From contig DIVN01000008.1 of assembly GCA_002435875.1 (NCBI GenBank), forward strand, positions 9,019 through 22,799: a stretch of DNA of 13,781 nt, written 5' to 3'. Both the position numbers and the translations under genes were made by a program. Shown here piece after piece: positions 7,951-13,781 of the stretch; positions within the stretch are counted from its first letter, which is position 1, and the number at the start of each line of letters is the position of its first letter. Source of the stretch: Anaerolineales bacterium UBA6131. Lineage in GTDB: Bacteria; Chloroflexota; Anaerolineae; UBA2200. Under the pieces are notes generated by a model that worked only from the letters and a program-made list of their open reading frames with translations, ran no database searches and had not been told where the DNA came from.

Positions 7951-8421
7951 ATGCATCGAAAAGCGTGCTTTGGTCTGCTCGTCTTGGTTGTGGTCTTGGC
8001 TTTGGGCCTTGGCTTTGGCCCCTCGGATGTCGCGGCTGCGCCGCCACCACCTTCTGCACCCGCCCCAGCACCGGCGGCGCCGCTACCAGCGCCTGCCGCC
8101 CCGCCGCCTTACGGGGTCTACCATGTAGTCCGCCAGGGCGAGAACCTCACCCGCATCGCACTTTACTATGGCACAAGCGTGTCAGCCATCTCCCAGGTCA
8201 ACAACATCTGGAACATACACTACATCCGCGCGGGTCAGGTGCTGTTGATCCCGGGCGGCGTGATGACGCCGCCCCCACCGCGATACCACGTTGTCCAGCG
8301 TGGTGATACGCTCACTGCCATCGCCTGGCGCTACGGCGCCACGGCGTGGGTCATTGCTCAGGCCAACGGAATCTGGAACCCCAACTTGATCTACGTCGGG
8401 CAAGTGCTGTACATGCCCTAG
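7951..8421 (+). CDS. Small secreted protein with two LysM domains
   Basis: The 156-residue product is predicted to be exported and to bind peptidoglycan or related N-acetylglucosamine polymers. The signal peptide spans residues 1-30 (LLVLVVVLALGLGFG core, AAA near the cleavage site). A Pro/Ala-rich spacer follows (31-54). LysM 1 is about 57-101 (YHVVRQGENLTRIALYYG ... QVLLIP) and LysM 2 about 112-156 (YHVVQRGDTLTAIAWRYG ... QVLYMP); the protein ends directly at the second domain. There is no catalytic domain, so it is a binder rather than a hydrolase. Start ATG 7951 follows AAAGGAGGTG (7934-7943) at ideal spacing; an in-frame TTG at 7918 is rejected. A terminator-like hairpin follows at 8498-8537. 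Confidence 0.93.
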   Translation: MHRKACFGLLVLVVVLALGLGFGPSDVAAAPPPPSAPAPAPAAPLPAPAAPPPYGVYHVVRQGENLTRIALYYGTSVSAISQVNNIWNIHYIRAGQVLLIPGGVMTPPPPRYHVVQRGDTLTAIAWRYGATAWVIAQANGIWNPNLIYVGQVLYMP

Positions 8422-8497
8422 ACTTCAGGCCCGACCAGGGATGGCCGTTATTGGCTGATTGTGGACATCTCTGCCAGACACATGGGCTAGCGACATT

Positions 8498-8537
8498 GGG
8501 GCATCGAACTCCTGACGGACTCGATGCCCCTTCTCTT
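8498..8537 (+). terminator. Rho-independent terminator-like hairpin before the hydantoinase gene
   Basis: A perfect 10-bp stem, GGGGCATCGA (8498-8507) with TCGATGCCCC (8521-8530), closes a 13-nt loop and is followed by the pyrimidine tail TTCTCTT. It could end LysM transcription. It also sits just before the Shine-Dalgarno site (8541-8546) and TTG start (8552) of the hydantoinase gene, leaving no room for a promoter after it. Confidence 0.75.
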
Positions 8538-8540
8538 AGC

Positions 8541-8546
8541 GAGGAG
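8541..8546 (+). promoter_or_regulatory. Shine-Dalgarno site for the TTG start of the hydantoinase gene
   Basis: GAGGAG, 5 nt before the TTG at 8552. It supports the uncommon TTG start, which also gives the expected family N-terminus (DCVVKNGTVV). Confidence 0.75.
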
Positions 8547-8551
8547 CACCC

Positions 8552-9934
8552 TTGAAAGACTTGGACTGCGTGGTCAAGAACGGGACAGTAGTGACTGCCG
8601 CTGCCACCTTTGCCGCCGACATTGGCATCCGGGGTGAGACCATCGCTGCCATCGGTCTGGGGCTTGAGGGAGATCAGATCCTTGATGCCGCTGGACTGTA
8701 CGTCCTACCAGGTTTTGTCGATAGTCACGTGCACCTCCAAATGACCGTGGGGGACATGCGGACCGCAGATGACTTTGCTTCTGGCACCATCGCCGCAGCA
8801 TGTGGAGGCACGACTACGATCGTGGACTTTACCAGCAACCTGCGAGGTGACGACCTGGCCCGGGGAGCTGTGCTCAGGCGCAGAGAGGCGGACAATCACG
8901 TCGCCGTCGACTACAATCTGCATCTGACCCTGGCAGACGCTTCCGATGCGACTATGGCGGCACTGCCACTGCTCGCCCGTGAAGGCTACGCCAGCGCCAA
9001 GCTCTACACCACCTACGACGGTCTCCGCCTCGACGACCACGAGATACTGACACTTCTCGAGGCCACCAGCCGTTGCGGGATTTTGCCCCTCGTCCATGCC
9101 GAGAATCACGCCGCCATCCAGTACCTGACTGCCGACTTGTTGCGGCAGGGCAAGACCGCTCCTGAGTATCATCCCCTCAGCCGCCCTCCCGAGGTCGAGG
9201 CAGAGGCAGCTCACCGGGTACTCGCGCTGGCCGGCCTCGTCAAGGCCCCGGTATTCATCGCACATCTTACCTGTCGACAGACACTGGAAGCGGTACGCAT
9301 GGCCAGGGGCCGCGGTCAACAGGTCTATGCAGAAACGTGCCCACATTACCTGCTGCTCTCTGACAGGCTGTACAAACAGGAGGGCTTCCAGGCAGCCAAA
9401 GTCGTGCTCTCACCGCCGCTTCGAGCGGAGGAGAACTGCGAGATCTTGTGGACAGCGCTACGTCAGGGCGAACTGCAGAGCGTTTCTACAGACCACTGCC
9501 CCTGGAACTATGCCTCGCAAAAGGTCAGAGGACGCGACTCATTTGCCAGAATCCCCAACGGCGCACCGGGCATCGAGACACGCATGCCCCTGCTCCTGCA
9601 TGAGGCCTTCAACAACAGGCGCCTCCCGCTTGAGCGGCTGGTAGAGGTCTGCTCGACCGCGCCAGCCCGCCTGCATGGCCTGTACCCGGTGAAGGGCACC
9701 ATTGCCGTTGGGTCTGATGCTGACCTGGTCTTCTTCGATCCCCACAGGCCAGTCACCCTCTCCCAGGCCACACTGCACCAGGATGTGGATTACTGTCCGT
9801 TCGAGGGCACGACTGTTCAGGGCTACCCGAGCACGGTCATGTTGCGCGGTCAGATCATCGTTAGGGACGGCAAATACGTGGGTCACGCCGGGCAAGGGCG
9901 CTTTGTCCCAGCCCAACCGTTCCGCTACGCATAG
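8552..9934 (+). CDS. Dihydropyrimidinase / D-hydantoinase (cyclic amidohydrolase)
   Basis: Cytoplasmic zinc amidohydrolase that opens the ring of 5,6-dihydropyrimidines or 5-substituted hydantoins to N-carbamoyl amino acids. Its 460 residues match the family length. The binuclear metal site is complete: H59 and H61 (DSHVHLQ), K150 as the expected carboxylated lysine (SAKLYTTYDG), H182 (LVHAENH), H238 (FIAHLTC) and D314 (VSTDHCPWNY). Y155, five residues after the lysine, is the substrate-contact tyrosine known in D-hydantoinases, and RIPNGAPGIETRMPLL matches the family's substrate-loop signature. These features argue against dihydroorotase or allantoinase. The exact substrate cannot be read from sequence; no carbamoylase, transporter or dihydropyrimidine dehydrogenase gene is next to it. 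Start is TTG with GAGGAG upstream. It is convergent with the aldehyde oxidoreductase gene, 60 bp away. Confidence 0.92.
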   Translation: MKDLDCVVKNGTVVTAAATFAADIGIRGETIAAIGLGLEGDQILDAAGLYVLPGFVDSHVHLQMTVGDMRTADDFASGTIAAACGGTTTIVDFTSNLRGDDLARGAVLRRREADNHVAVDYNLHLTLADASDATMAALPLLAREGYASAKLYTTYDGLRLDDHEILTLLEATSRCGILPLVHAENHAAIQYLTADLLRQGKTAPEYHPLSRPPEVEAEAAHRVLALAGLVKAPVFIAHLTCRQTLEAVRMARGRGQQVYAETCPHYLLLSDRLYKQEGFQAAKVVLSPPLRAEENCEILWTALRQGELQSVSTDHCPWNYASQKVRGRDSFARIPNGAPGIETRMPLLLHEAFNNRRLPLERLVEVCSTAPARLHGLYPVKGTIAVGSDADLVFFDPHRPVTLSQATLHQDVDYCPFEGTTVQGYPSTVMLRGQIIVRDGKYVGHAGQGRFVPAQPFRYA

Positions 9935-9955
9935 CGCTGGTGCGCTGGCTCGGCC

Positions 9956-9971
9956 CCGGGCATGCGCCCGG
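9956..9971. terminator. Possible bidirectional terminator hairpin between convergent genes
   Basis: CCGGGC and GCCCGG pair around a 4-nt ATGC loop in the 60-bp gap between the hydantoinase and aldehyde oxidoreductase genes. The stem is short but all G/C, and no T-tract follows on either strand, so the call is weak. Confidence 0.35.
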
Positions 9972-9994
9972 CAGCGGCTGCGTGCTGCAGTCGC

Positions 9995-11815
9995 TCAGCC
10001 TGGCAACCCCAGTCGCAGGCGGGTCTCGGCGTCAGGCATGCCCGAATCAGGCTCCCAGCCACGCAGCTTGTAAAACTCCTTGAGCAGCAGCCCCATGTCG
10101 GGCACGCGCGTTTCGACTTGCTCATCGGGCAGGGGCTGTAGCAGCAGTTTCGGCAGCCGATCATGCTCTGCCGTAAGGCCAAACTTGCCATTCAGCATGC
10201 GCTTCAGGTCAAATGCCCGCTCTCCCAAAGGCAGCAGGTCCGCCAGCTCCAGCCCCCAACCAGTAGCTGCGTTGAGCAGATCCAGCACGTGGCTGGCCGG
10301 CGGATTGCAAAAGACGCACATGATGAGCGAGTTGTAGAGCGCGCGCCAATCCATCACCCGCGAGGTCATCAGCGCCTTTTCCGCGGAGCTCTCAAGGCGA
10401 TCGCCAAGCTCGATACCCAACTCAGGGACCGGCGCACCGAGGTCCACCAGGAACATGTCACCCTGGTTGTGACAGGCGCCACGTGGTGCTGTGGCATAGA
10501 CGAGCCCCATACCCACGAATGCCCGCGGATCATGCATCGGCACTTCCAGACCGTTGACCTGCGCCGCCCACTCTTCCACATTGAGCTTGCGCGCCAGAGC
10601 GCGCGATCCCTCTGCCAGCACTGCGCCAAAGCCGCTCCGGTGCGCGATCTTCTCAATCAGGGCCATGACCGGGTCTGCATTACCCCACTTGAGCTCCAAG
10701 CCGTCCACGTCGGCCGCTGACAGCAGGCCCTGCTCGTACAGGTGGTAGCAGAAAGCGATGGTGCTGGAGGCACTGATCGTATCCAGACCGTAGACGTTGC
10801 ACAGATGCCCTGCGTAGGCTGCCGCGGAGAGGTCATTGCTCAAGATGAGCGATCCAAAGCCGATCGCCGTCTCGTATTCCGGACCGTCGATCGCCTCGGT
10901 GGCATACTTGCCCTGAATCCTGGTCACCCTGCCACAGCCGATGGTGCAACGATAGCAGGCCTTCTTGCCAGTCAATATGGTCTCGGCCATGGTTCCGCCG
11001 CCCAGATCGCTGCATGGCTCCCAGAGCCCCTGTGCAAAGTACCGATTGGGCACATCTCCCAGCCACATGGTCGTGTCCGTTGCGGAGGCTGTCCCGCCGG
11101 CGGCCAGGAACTGCGCTTTGACGTCTTCCTTAATCCAGTCAATTGTCTGGTGAACCGTGGCCTTGAAGGCGCTCTCGTCGGCCAGTGTTATGCGCCCATG
11201 TCCTCCAACCGCAATCGCCTTGAGGTTCTTGGAGCCCATTACTGCTCCCATCCCTGTCCGCCCGGCCGCCCTCCCCCAGTCGTTCATCACCGCAGCGTAC
11301 TTCACCAGATTCTCCCCCGCCGGACCAATGCAAGCCACACTAACGGCATCCTGCTTAAGCTCCGAGCGGATGGCTTCCTGGGTAGCGTAGCTATCCTTGC
11401 CCCACAGTCCTCGCGCATCGCGCAGTTCAGCGTGGCCGTCCCAGATGGACAGATATACCGGATGCTCAGCACGCCCCCTCAATAGAACCGCGTCATAGCC
11501 CGAGAAACGCAGATAGGGGCCAAATCGACCGCCGGAGTTGGACTCACCCCATAGGCCTGTCAGCGGTGAGCGCGCGCAGACTTCGTAACGTCCGCACAGA
11601 GGCGCGTCGGTGCCCACCAGCGGCCCGGTAACGAACATCAATGGATTCTCGGGGCCCAGTGGGTCGGTGTTGACGTCGAGCGTCTCATAGAGACACCGGC
11701 AGGCGAGGCCAGCGCCGCCAATGTACTGGCGCGCGTGGGTAGGGTCCACATGCTCTGTCGACATCTGTCCCGTGTCCAGGTCCACGATCAGGACCTTATC
11801 CATATAGCCGTTCAT
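9995..11815 (-). CDS. Aldehyde ferredoxin oxidoreductase (tungsten/molybdenum pterin enzyme)
   Basis: Cytoplasmic, oxygen-sensitive enzyme family that oxidises aldehydes to carboxylates with ferredoxin as electron acceptor and can run in reverse. The 606 residues match the family (about 605-620). The N-terminal domain carries DPLGPENPLMFVTGPL, SPLTGLWGESNSGG and GPYLRFSGYDA; the pterin-binding loop is GMGAVMGSKNLKAI. The [4Fe-4S] ligands are C287, C290 and C294 (ACYRCTIGCGR), with C500 (or C503, in MCVFC) as the fourth. GPEYETAIGFGS, YGLDTISAS and ATAPRGACHNQGD are further family hallmarks. Start ATG 11815 is preceded by AAGGAGAG; the longer in-frame start at 11899 overlaps the upstream gene and is rejected. 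It is the third gene of a leftward operon, 50 nt after the alcohol dehydrogenase. The substrate and W/Mo preference cannot be told from sequence. Confidence 0.95.
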   Translation of the reverse strand: MNGYMDKVLIVDLDTGQMSTEHVDPTHARQYIGGAGLACRCLYETLDVNTDPLGPENPLMFVTGPLVGTDAPLCGRYEVCARSPLTGLWGESNSGGRFGPYLRFSGYDAVLLRGRAEHPVYLSIWDGHAELRDARGLWGKDSYATQEAIRSELKQDAVSVACIGPAGENLVKYAAVMNDWGRAAGRTGMGAVMGSKNLKAIAVGGHGRITLADESAFKATVHQTIDWIKEDVKAQFLAAGGTASATDTTMWLGDVPNRYFAQGLWEPCSDLGGGTMAETILTGKKACYRCTIGCGRVTRIQGKYATEAIDGPEYETAIGFGSLILSNDLSAAAYAGHLCNVYGLDTISASSTIAFCYHLYEQGLLSAADVDGLELKWGNADPVMALIEKIAHRSGFGAVLAEGSRALARKLNVEEWAAQVNGLEVPMHDPRAFVGMGLVYATAPRGACHNQGDMFLVDLGAPVPELGIELGDRLESSAEKALMTSRVMDWRALYNSLIMCVFCNPPASHVLDLLNAATGWGLELADLLPLGERAFDLKRMLNGKFGLTAEHDRLPKLLLQPLPDEQVETRVPDMGLLLKEFYKLRGWEPDSGMPDAETRLRLGLPG

Positions 11816-11865
11816 CGGCTCTCCTTCGCTTACACGCTGTGCAGGTGTGCTCTCGTACGTAGGGT

Positions 11866-13029
11866 CTAGAAATCGGCGGACTGCGCCGTGAACAAGCACT
11901 CGTACAATCGGCGCACCTCTGCTGTCTCCGGAATTCGCGCACTTGCCACAAGCGTTGCGTCATTCTCCGCGTTCTCTACGAGCTTCGGCAATGCTTGCTC
12001 AAAGGCCACTTGATCGATCCCAGCATCTCTTAGCGACAGGGGCTGACCAATGCTGCTGGCCAAAGTGCGAATCTGCGCCGCCAGGAGGCGTGGAGCTTCC
12101 CCCAGAGAGACCCTGTCCACTCCCACAAAGCGCAGGATGTCCGCATACCGTTCGGCCATCACCGGACCAGTGAACTCTATGGTGTAAGGCAGGGCCAGAC
12201 CGACAGCGCGCCCGTGTGGCATGTGAAAGGCAGCACCCAGCGAATGGCCCAGTGCGTGCGCTGCCGCAGCCAATGCGTTACCAAACCCCAAGCCGGCGAT
12301 AGTTGCCGCATTATGCATCCTCTCGCGCGCCTCCCTGTCCTGGCCGTCAGAAACAGCTCGGGGCAAAAAGCGAAACACCAGTCGTATCGCCGCCAAGCAC
12401 AGGCCATCGCAAAAGTCATTGTGCCACGAGGTGGTATAGCCTTCCACCGCATGGGTCAGCGCATCCATGCCGGTGTCACTTGTAATGCTCGCTGGCAGAT
12501 TCATGGTCAAGGCGGGGTCGACGATGGCAATATCCGCCATGTTCTCACGCGAGCCCAGCGCCAGCTTGCGTCCTTCCGCTGTGTCCGTCAACACAATCGC
12601 CCAGGTGGAGTCCGCACCCGTGCCGCTCGTCGTCGGGATCGTGATGAGCCGGGCTTTTTGGCGCAGCGTCAGGGGCTCTACGGGATTGATCTGCTCTGGC
12701 ACCATGTCGGGATGCTCGTAGAGAACCCACATGGCCTTAGCCGCATCCATGGCGGAGCCTCCCCCCAACCCGACAATCCAGTCCGGCCCGTATGCCAACA
12801 TCGCTCTCGCCCCGCGCTTGACGGTCTCCAGGCTTGGGTCAGGCTCTACCCCAGCAAACACCTGGCACTGCATGCCAGCCGCCTGCAGCTTGGCCTTGAC
12901 CAGGTCGACCATGCCAATCCTGGCCAGATTTGCATCCGTCACAATGAACGCACGATGGCCACGAATCGACTCAAGCTCGCTAAGCGCATCTTCGCCATAC
13001 ACAACAAGCGGGCTGTGAAAGTACCACAT
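11866..13029 (-). CDS. Iron-containing (group III) alcohol dehydrogenase
   Basis: NAD(P)-dependent dehydrogenase interconverting alcohols and aldehydes in the cytoplasm; 387 residues, normal for the family. The nucleotide-binding GGGSAMDAAK is at 89-98, and TIPTTSGTGAD at 130-140 is typical. All four metal ligands by alignment with lactaldehyde reductase FucO are present: D189 and H193 (GMDALTHAVEGY), H258 (AAAHALGHSLGA) and H272 (HMPHG), with the 14-residue spacing between the two histidines preserved. The start ATG 13029 follows AAAGGAG by 5 nt. It lies 106 nt after the SCP2-like gene and 50 nt before the aldehyde oxidoreductase gene, all on the minus strand. The pairing suggests that the aldehyde made or used by one enzyme is handled by the other. 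Substrate (short-chain alcohol, diol or aromatic alcohol) is unknown. Confidence 0.96.
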   Translation of the reverse strand: MWYFHSPLVVYGEDALSELESIRGHRAFIVTDANLARIGMVDLVKAKLQAAGMQCQVFAGVEPDPSLETVKRGARAMLAYGPDWIVGLGGGSAMDAAKAMWVLYEHPDMVPEQINPVEPLTLRQKARLITIPTTSGTGADSTWAIVLTDTAEGRKLALGSRENMADIAIVDPALTMNLPASITSDTGMDALTHAVEGYTTSWHNDFCDGLCLAAIRLVFRFLPRAVSDGQDREARERMHNAATIAGLGFGNALAAAAHALGHSLGAAFHMPHGRAVGLALPYTIEFTGPVMAERYADILRFVGVDRVSLGEAPRLLAAQIRTLASSIGQPLSLRDAGIDQVAFEQALPKLVENAENDATLVASARIPETAEVRRLYECLFTAQSADF

Positions 13030-13091
13030 GGCGCTCCTTTCTGAACCTTGCCGCGGATTGTTCCATCACGTGCTGCGCTCTTCGCCTGCTT

Positions 13092-13125
13092 GGCAGCCAA
13101 CAACATGGAGTGCGTGTTTGCTGCC
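13092..13125 (-). other. Intercistronic hairpin between SCP2-like and alcohol dehydrogenase genes
   Basis: GGCAGC (13092-13097) pairs with GCTGCC (13120-13125); after one C/T mismatch the stem continues AACA with TGTT, closing a 12-nt loop. No U-tract follows on the minus strand, so it may be an mRNA processing or stability element rather than a terminator. Confidence 0.4.
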
Positions 13126-13135
13126 GCCCACGCTC

Positions 13136-13543
13136 CTAGTCGTGAAACTGCGTTGGTACCTGCGTGACGCAGTTCACCAGCTCTTTGGCTGCCTTGACCG
13201 CCTTCATAATCTTGACCATGTCCCCTGTCAGCTTCAGCTGGCGGGTCATCATGCCCTGGATCGGATCCAGGCTCTTGGCAATGACCTTGCGCCAGGCGCT
13301 CTCTGGCGCGCTGATGACAAATGCAGGGGCTTTCGCCGCGCGATCCGCAACAACGTAGGCATCACGACACTTACCGTGCCAAAGGTCAAGATACATGACG
13401 ATCTCTGACACCACCTTACCACCCGCGTCAATGATGATGTAAAAGTCTCCTTCCCATGTCTTGGCCGCCTCCGCATAGGCCTCGCTCTCGTTGATCGCCT
13501 GAGCAAAGCCTTGCACCCACTCCGGAGATCCCAACTTGTACAT
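13136..13543 (-). CDS. SCP2 (sterol carrier protein 2)-like lipid-binding domain protein
   Basis: Small single-domain protein of 135 residues resembling the SCP2 fold, a hydrophobic pocket that binds lipids or fatty acyl groups; in bacteria its ligands are mostly unknown. Visible landmarks are the N-terminal MYKLGSPEWVQGFAQAIN helix, TWEGDFYIIIDAGGK, a cluster around APESAWRKVI, and the pocket-closing LDPIQGMMTRQLKLTGDM followed by the helix VKAAKELVNCV. There is no signal peptide or membrane helix, so it is cytoplasmic. Start ATG 13543 follows AGGAGGAAAGC; an in-frame ATG at 13567 is rejected because it lacks such a site. It is the first gene after a strong promoter and precedes the alcohol dehydrogenase and aldehyde oxidoreductase genes, suggesting it carries or presents a hydrophobic substrate or product to them (inference). 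Confidence 0.82.
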   Translation of the reverse strand: MYKLGSPEWVQGFAQAINESEAYAEAAKTWEGDFYIIIDAGGKVVSEIVMYLDLWHGKCRDAYVVADRAAKAPAFVISAPESAWRKVIAKSLDPIQGMMTRQLKLTGDMVKIMKAVKAAKELVNCVTQVPTQFHD

Positions 13544-13573
13544 GCTTTCCTCCTGGTCCAATTGCATAACGGT

Positions 13574-13583
13574 GTCAGCTGAC
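13574..13583. promoter_or_regulatory. Perfect palindrome GTCAGCTGAC at the operon start (possible operator)
   Basis: A 10-bp perfect palindrome lies directly downstream of the -10 element of the SCP2-operon promoter, across the expected transcription start. A related half-site, GGTCAG, recurs on the other side of the -10 at 13592-13597. This arrangement suits a repressor; the binding protein is unknown. Confidence 0.4.
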
Positions 13584-13584
13584 C

Positions 13585-13612
13585 ATTATAGGGTCAGCCC
13601 TTCGCAAGTCAA
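13585..13612 (-). promoter_or_regulatory. Near-consensus sigma70 promoter of the SCP2-ADH-AOR operon
   Basis: On the minus strand: TTGACT (13612-13607), a 16-nt spacer and TATAAT (13590-13585), matching 5/6 and 6/6. The predicted leader is about 35 nt, ending in the AGGAGG site before ATG 13543. It is the strongest promoter seen in the window. Confidence 0.8.
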
Positions 13613-13676
13613 TGTGTTGTACTGCAGATCACACTGCCGATCGCCGCGAGTGCTCGCTTGCTTAGCCGACGCACCT

Positions 13677-13705
13677 TTGACATTCATCGCTCCCTTCACT
13701 AAGCT
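13677..13705 (+). promoter_or_regulatory. Candidate promoter of the divergent right-edge gene
   Basis: A perfect TTGACA (13677-13682), a 17-nt spacer and TAAGCT (13700-13705), which keeps the key T1, A2 and T6 of the -10. It would give a leader of about 55 nt to the GTG at 13766. Confidence 0.5.
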
Positions 13706-13765
13706 ATGTCCGGCCGCCCCACAGCACCAAACGCATCTGGCATCCACTTCTCTGAGGAGGTACTC

Positions 13766-13781
13766 GTGGCAGAGACCCGCT
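13766..13781 (+). CDS. Start of an unidentified gene, cut by the window edge
   Basis: GAGGAGG at 13754-13760 stands 5 nt before a GTG opening the frame V/M-A-E-T-R, which runs off the end. A promoter candidate lies upstream. Too little is visible to name a product. It is divergent from the SCP2-ADH-AOR operon, so its identity (regulator, transporter or cofactor gene) would be informative. Confidence 0.5.

Noticed and set aside
8705..9346. Minus-strand open frame of 213 codons
   Set aside because: Antisense to the hydantoinase gene across its metal-binding motifs; no domain seen.
10742..11485. Plus-strand open frame of 247 codons
   Set aside because: It lies wholly antisense to the aldehyde ferredoxin oxidoreductase gene, whose frame carries all family motifs; the product resembles nothing I recognise.
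12214..13044. Plus-strand open frame of 276 codons
   Set aside because: Antisense shadow of the iron alcohol dehydrogenase gene; no recognisable domain.
1..13781. CRISPR arrays, tRNA/rRNA genes, insertion sequences, phage or defence genes
   Set aside because: No regularly spaced repeats, transposase motifs, terminal inverted repeats or RNA-gene signatures were found on reading the window; the coding content is ordinary chromosomal.

Overview
The window looks like chromosomal DNA from a GC-rich, probably anaerobic bacterium, most likely Chloroflexota (Anaerolineae-like). The pointers are a secreted beta-helix protein with a Thr/Pro linker and a short 'IHLPVVWKG' tail (from memory, a style of protein end common in that phylum), a VIT-VWA protein, a tungsten/molybdenum aldehyde ferredoxin oxidoreductase and a hydantoinase. 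This assignment is inference; no rRNA or tRNA is present to confirm it.

Layout, left to right. (1) Plus strand, 2-4833: the 3' part of lepA, then a tightly packed trio: a polytopic membrane protein, a membrane-anchored SAM methyltransferase that overlaps it by 4 bp (ATGA), and a secreted parallel beta-helix protein that overlaps the methyltransferase by 8 bp. (2) Minus strand, 4941-5420: a regulator made of two tandem XRE helix-turn-helix domains, with its own TATAAT promoter. It is divergent from (3) a secreted VIT-VWA protein (5608-7836) and, on the same strand, a small secreted double-LysM protein (7951-8421) with a good promoter. (4) Plus strand, 8552-9934: a dihydropyrimidinase/D-hydantoinase with a complete metal site. 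A strong terminator-like hairpin ends only 14 nt before its TTG start. (5) Minus strand, 13543 down to 9995: an SCP2-like protein, an iron-dependent alcohol dehydrogenase and an aldehyde ferredoxin oxidoreductase, read from one near-consensus promoter. (6) At the right edge, a divergent plus-strand gene begins at 13766 and runs off the window.

How the genes may work together. The leftward operon pairs an enzyme for alcohol/aldehyde interconversion with one for aldehyde/acid interconversion, plus a small hydrophobic-ligand carrier. It is the best candidate here for an under-described module. The lepA-distal trio looks like an envelope unit (membrane protein, inner-membrane-tethered methyltransferase, exported beta-helix). 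The VIT-VWA and LysM proteins are both extracytoplasmic. No mobile element, CRISPR array, tRNA or rRNA was seen. Several gene starts were moved inward from the longest open frame to ATG/GTG codons with clear Shine-Dalgarno sequences.
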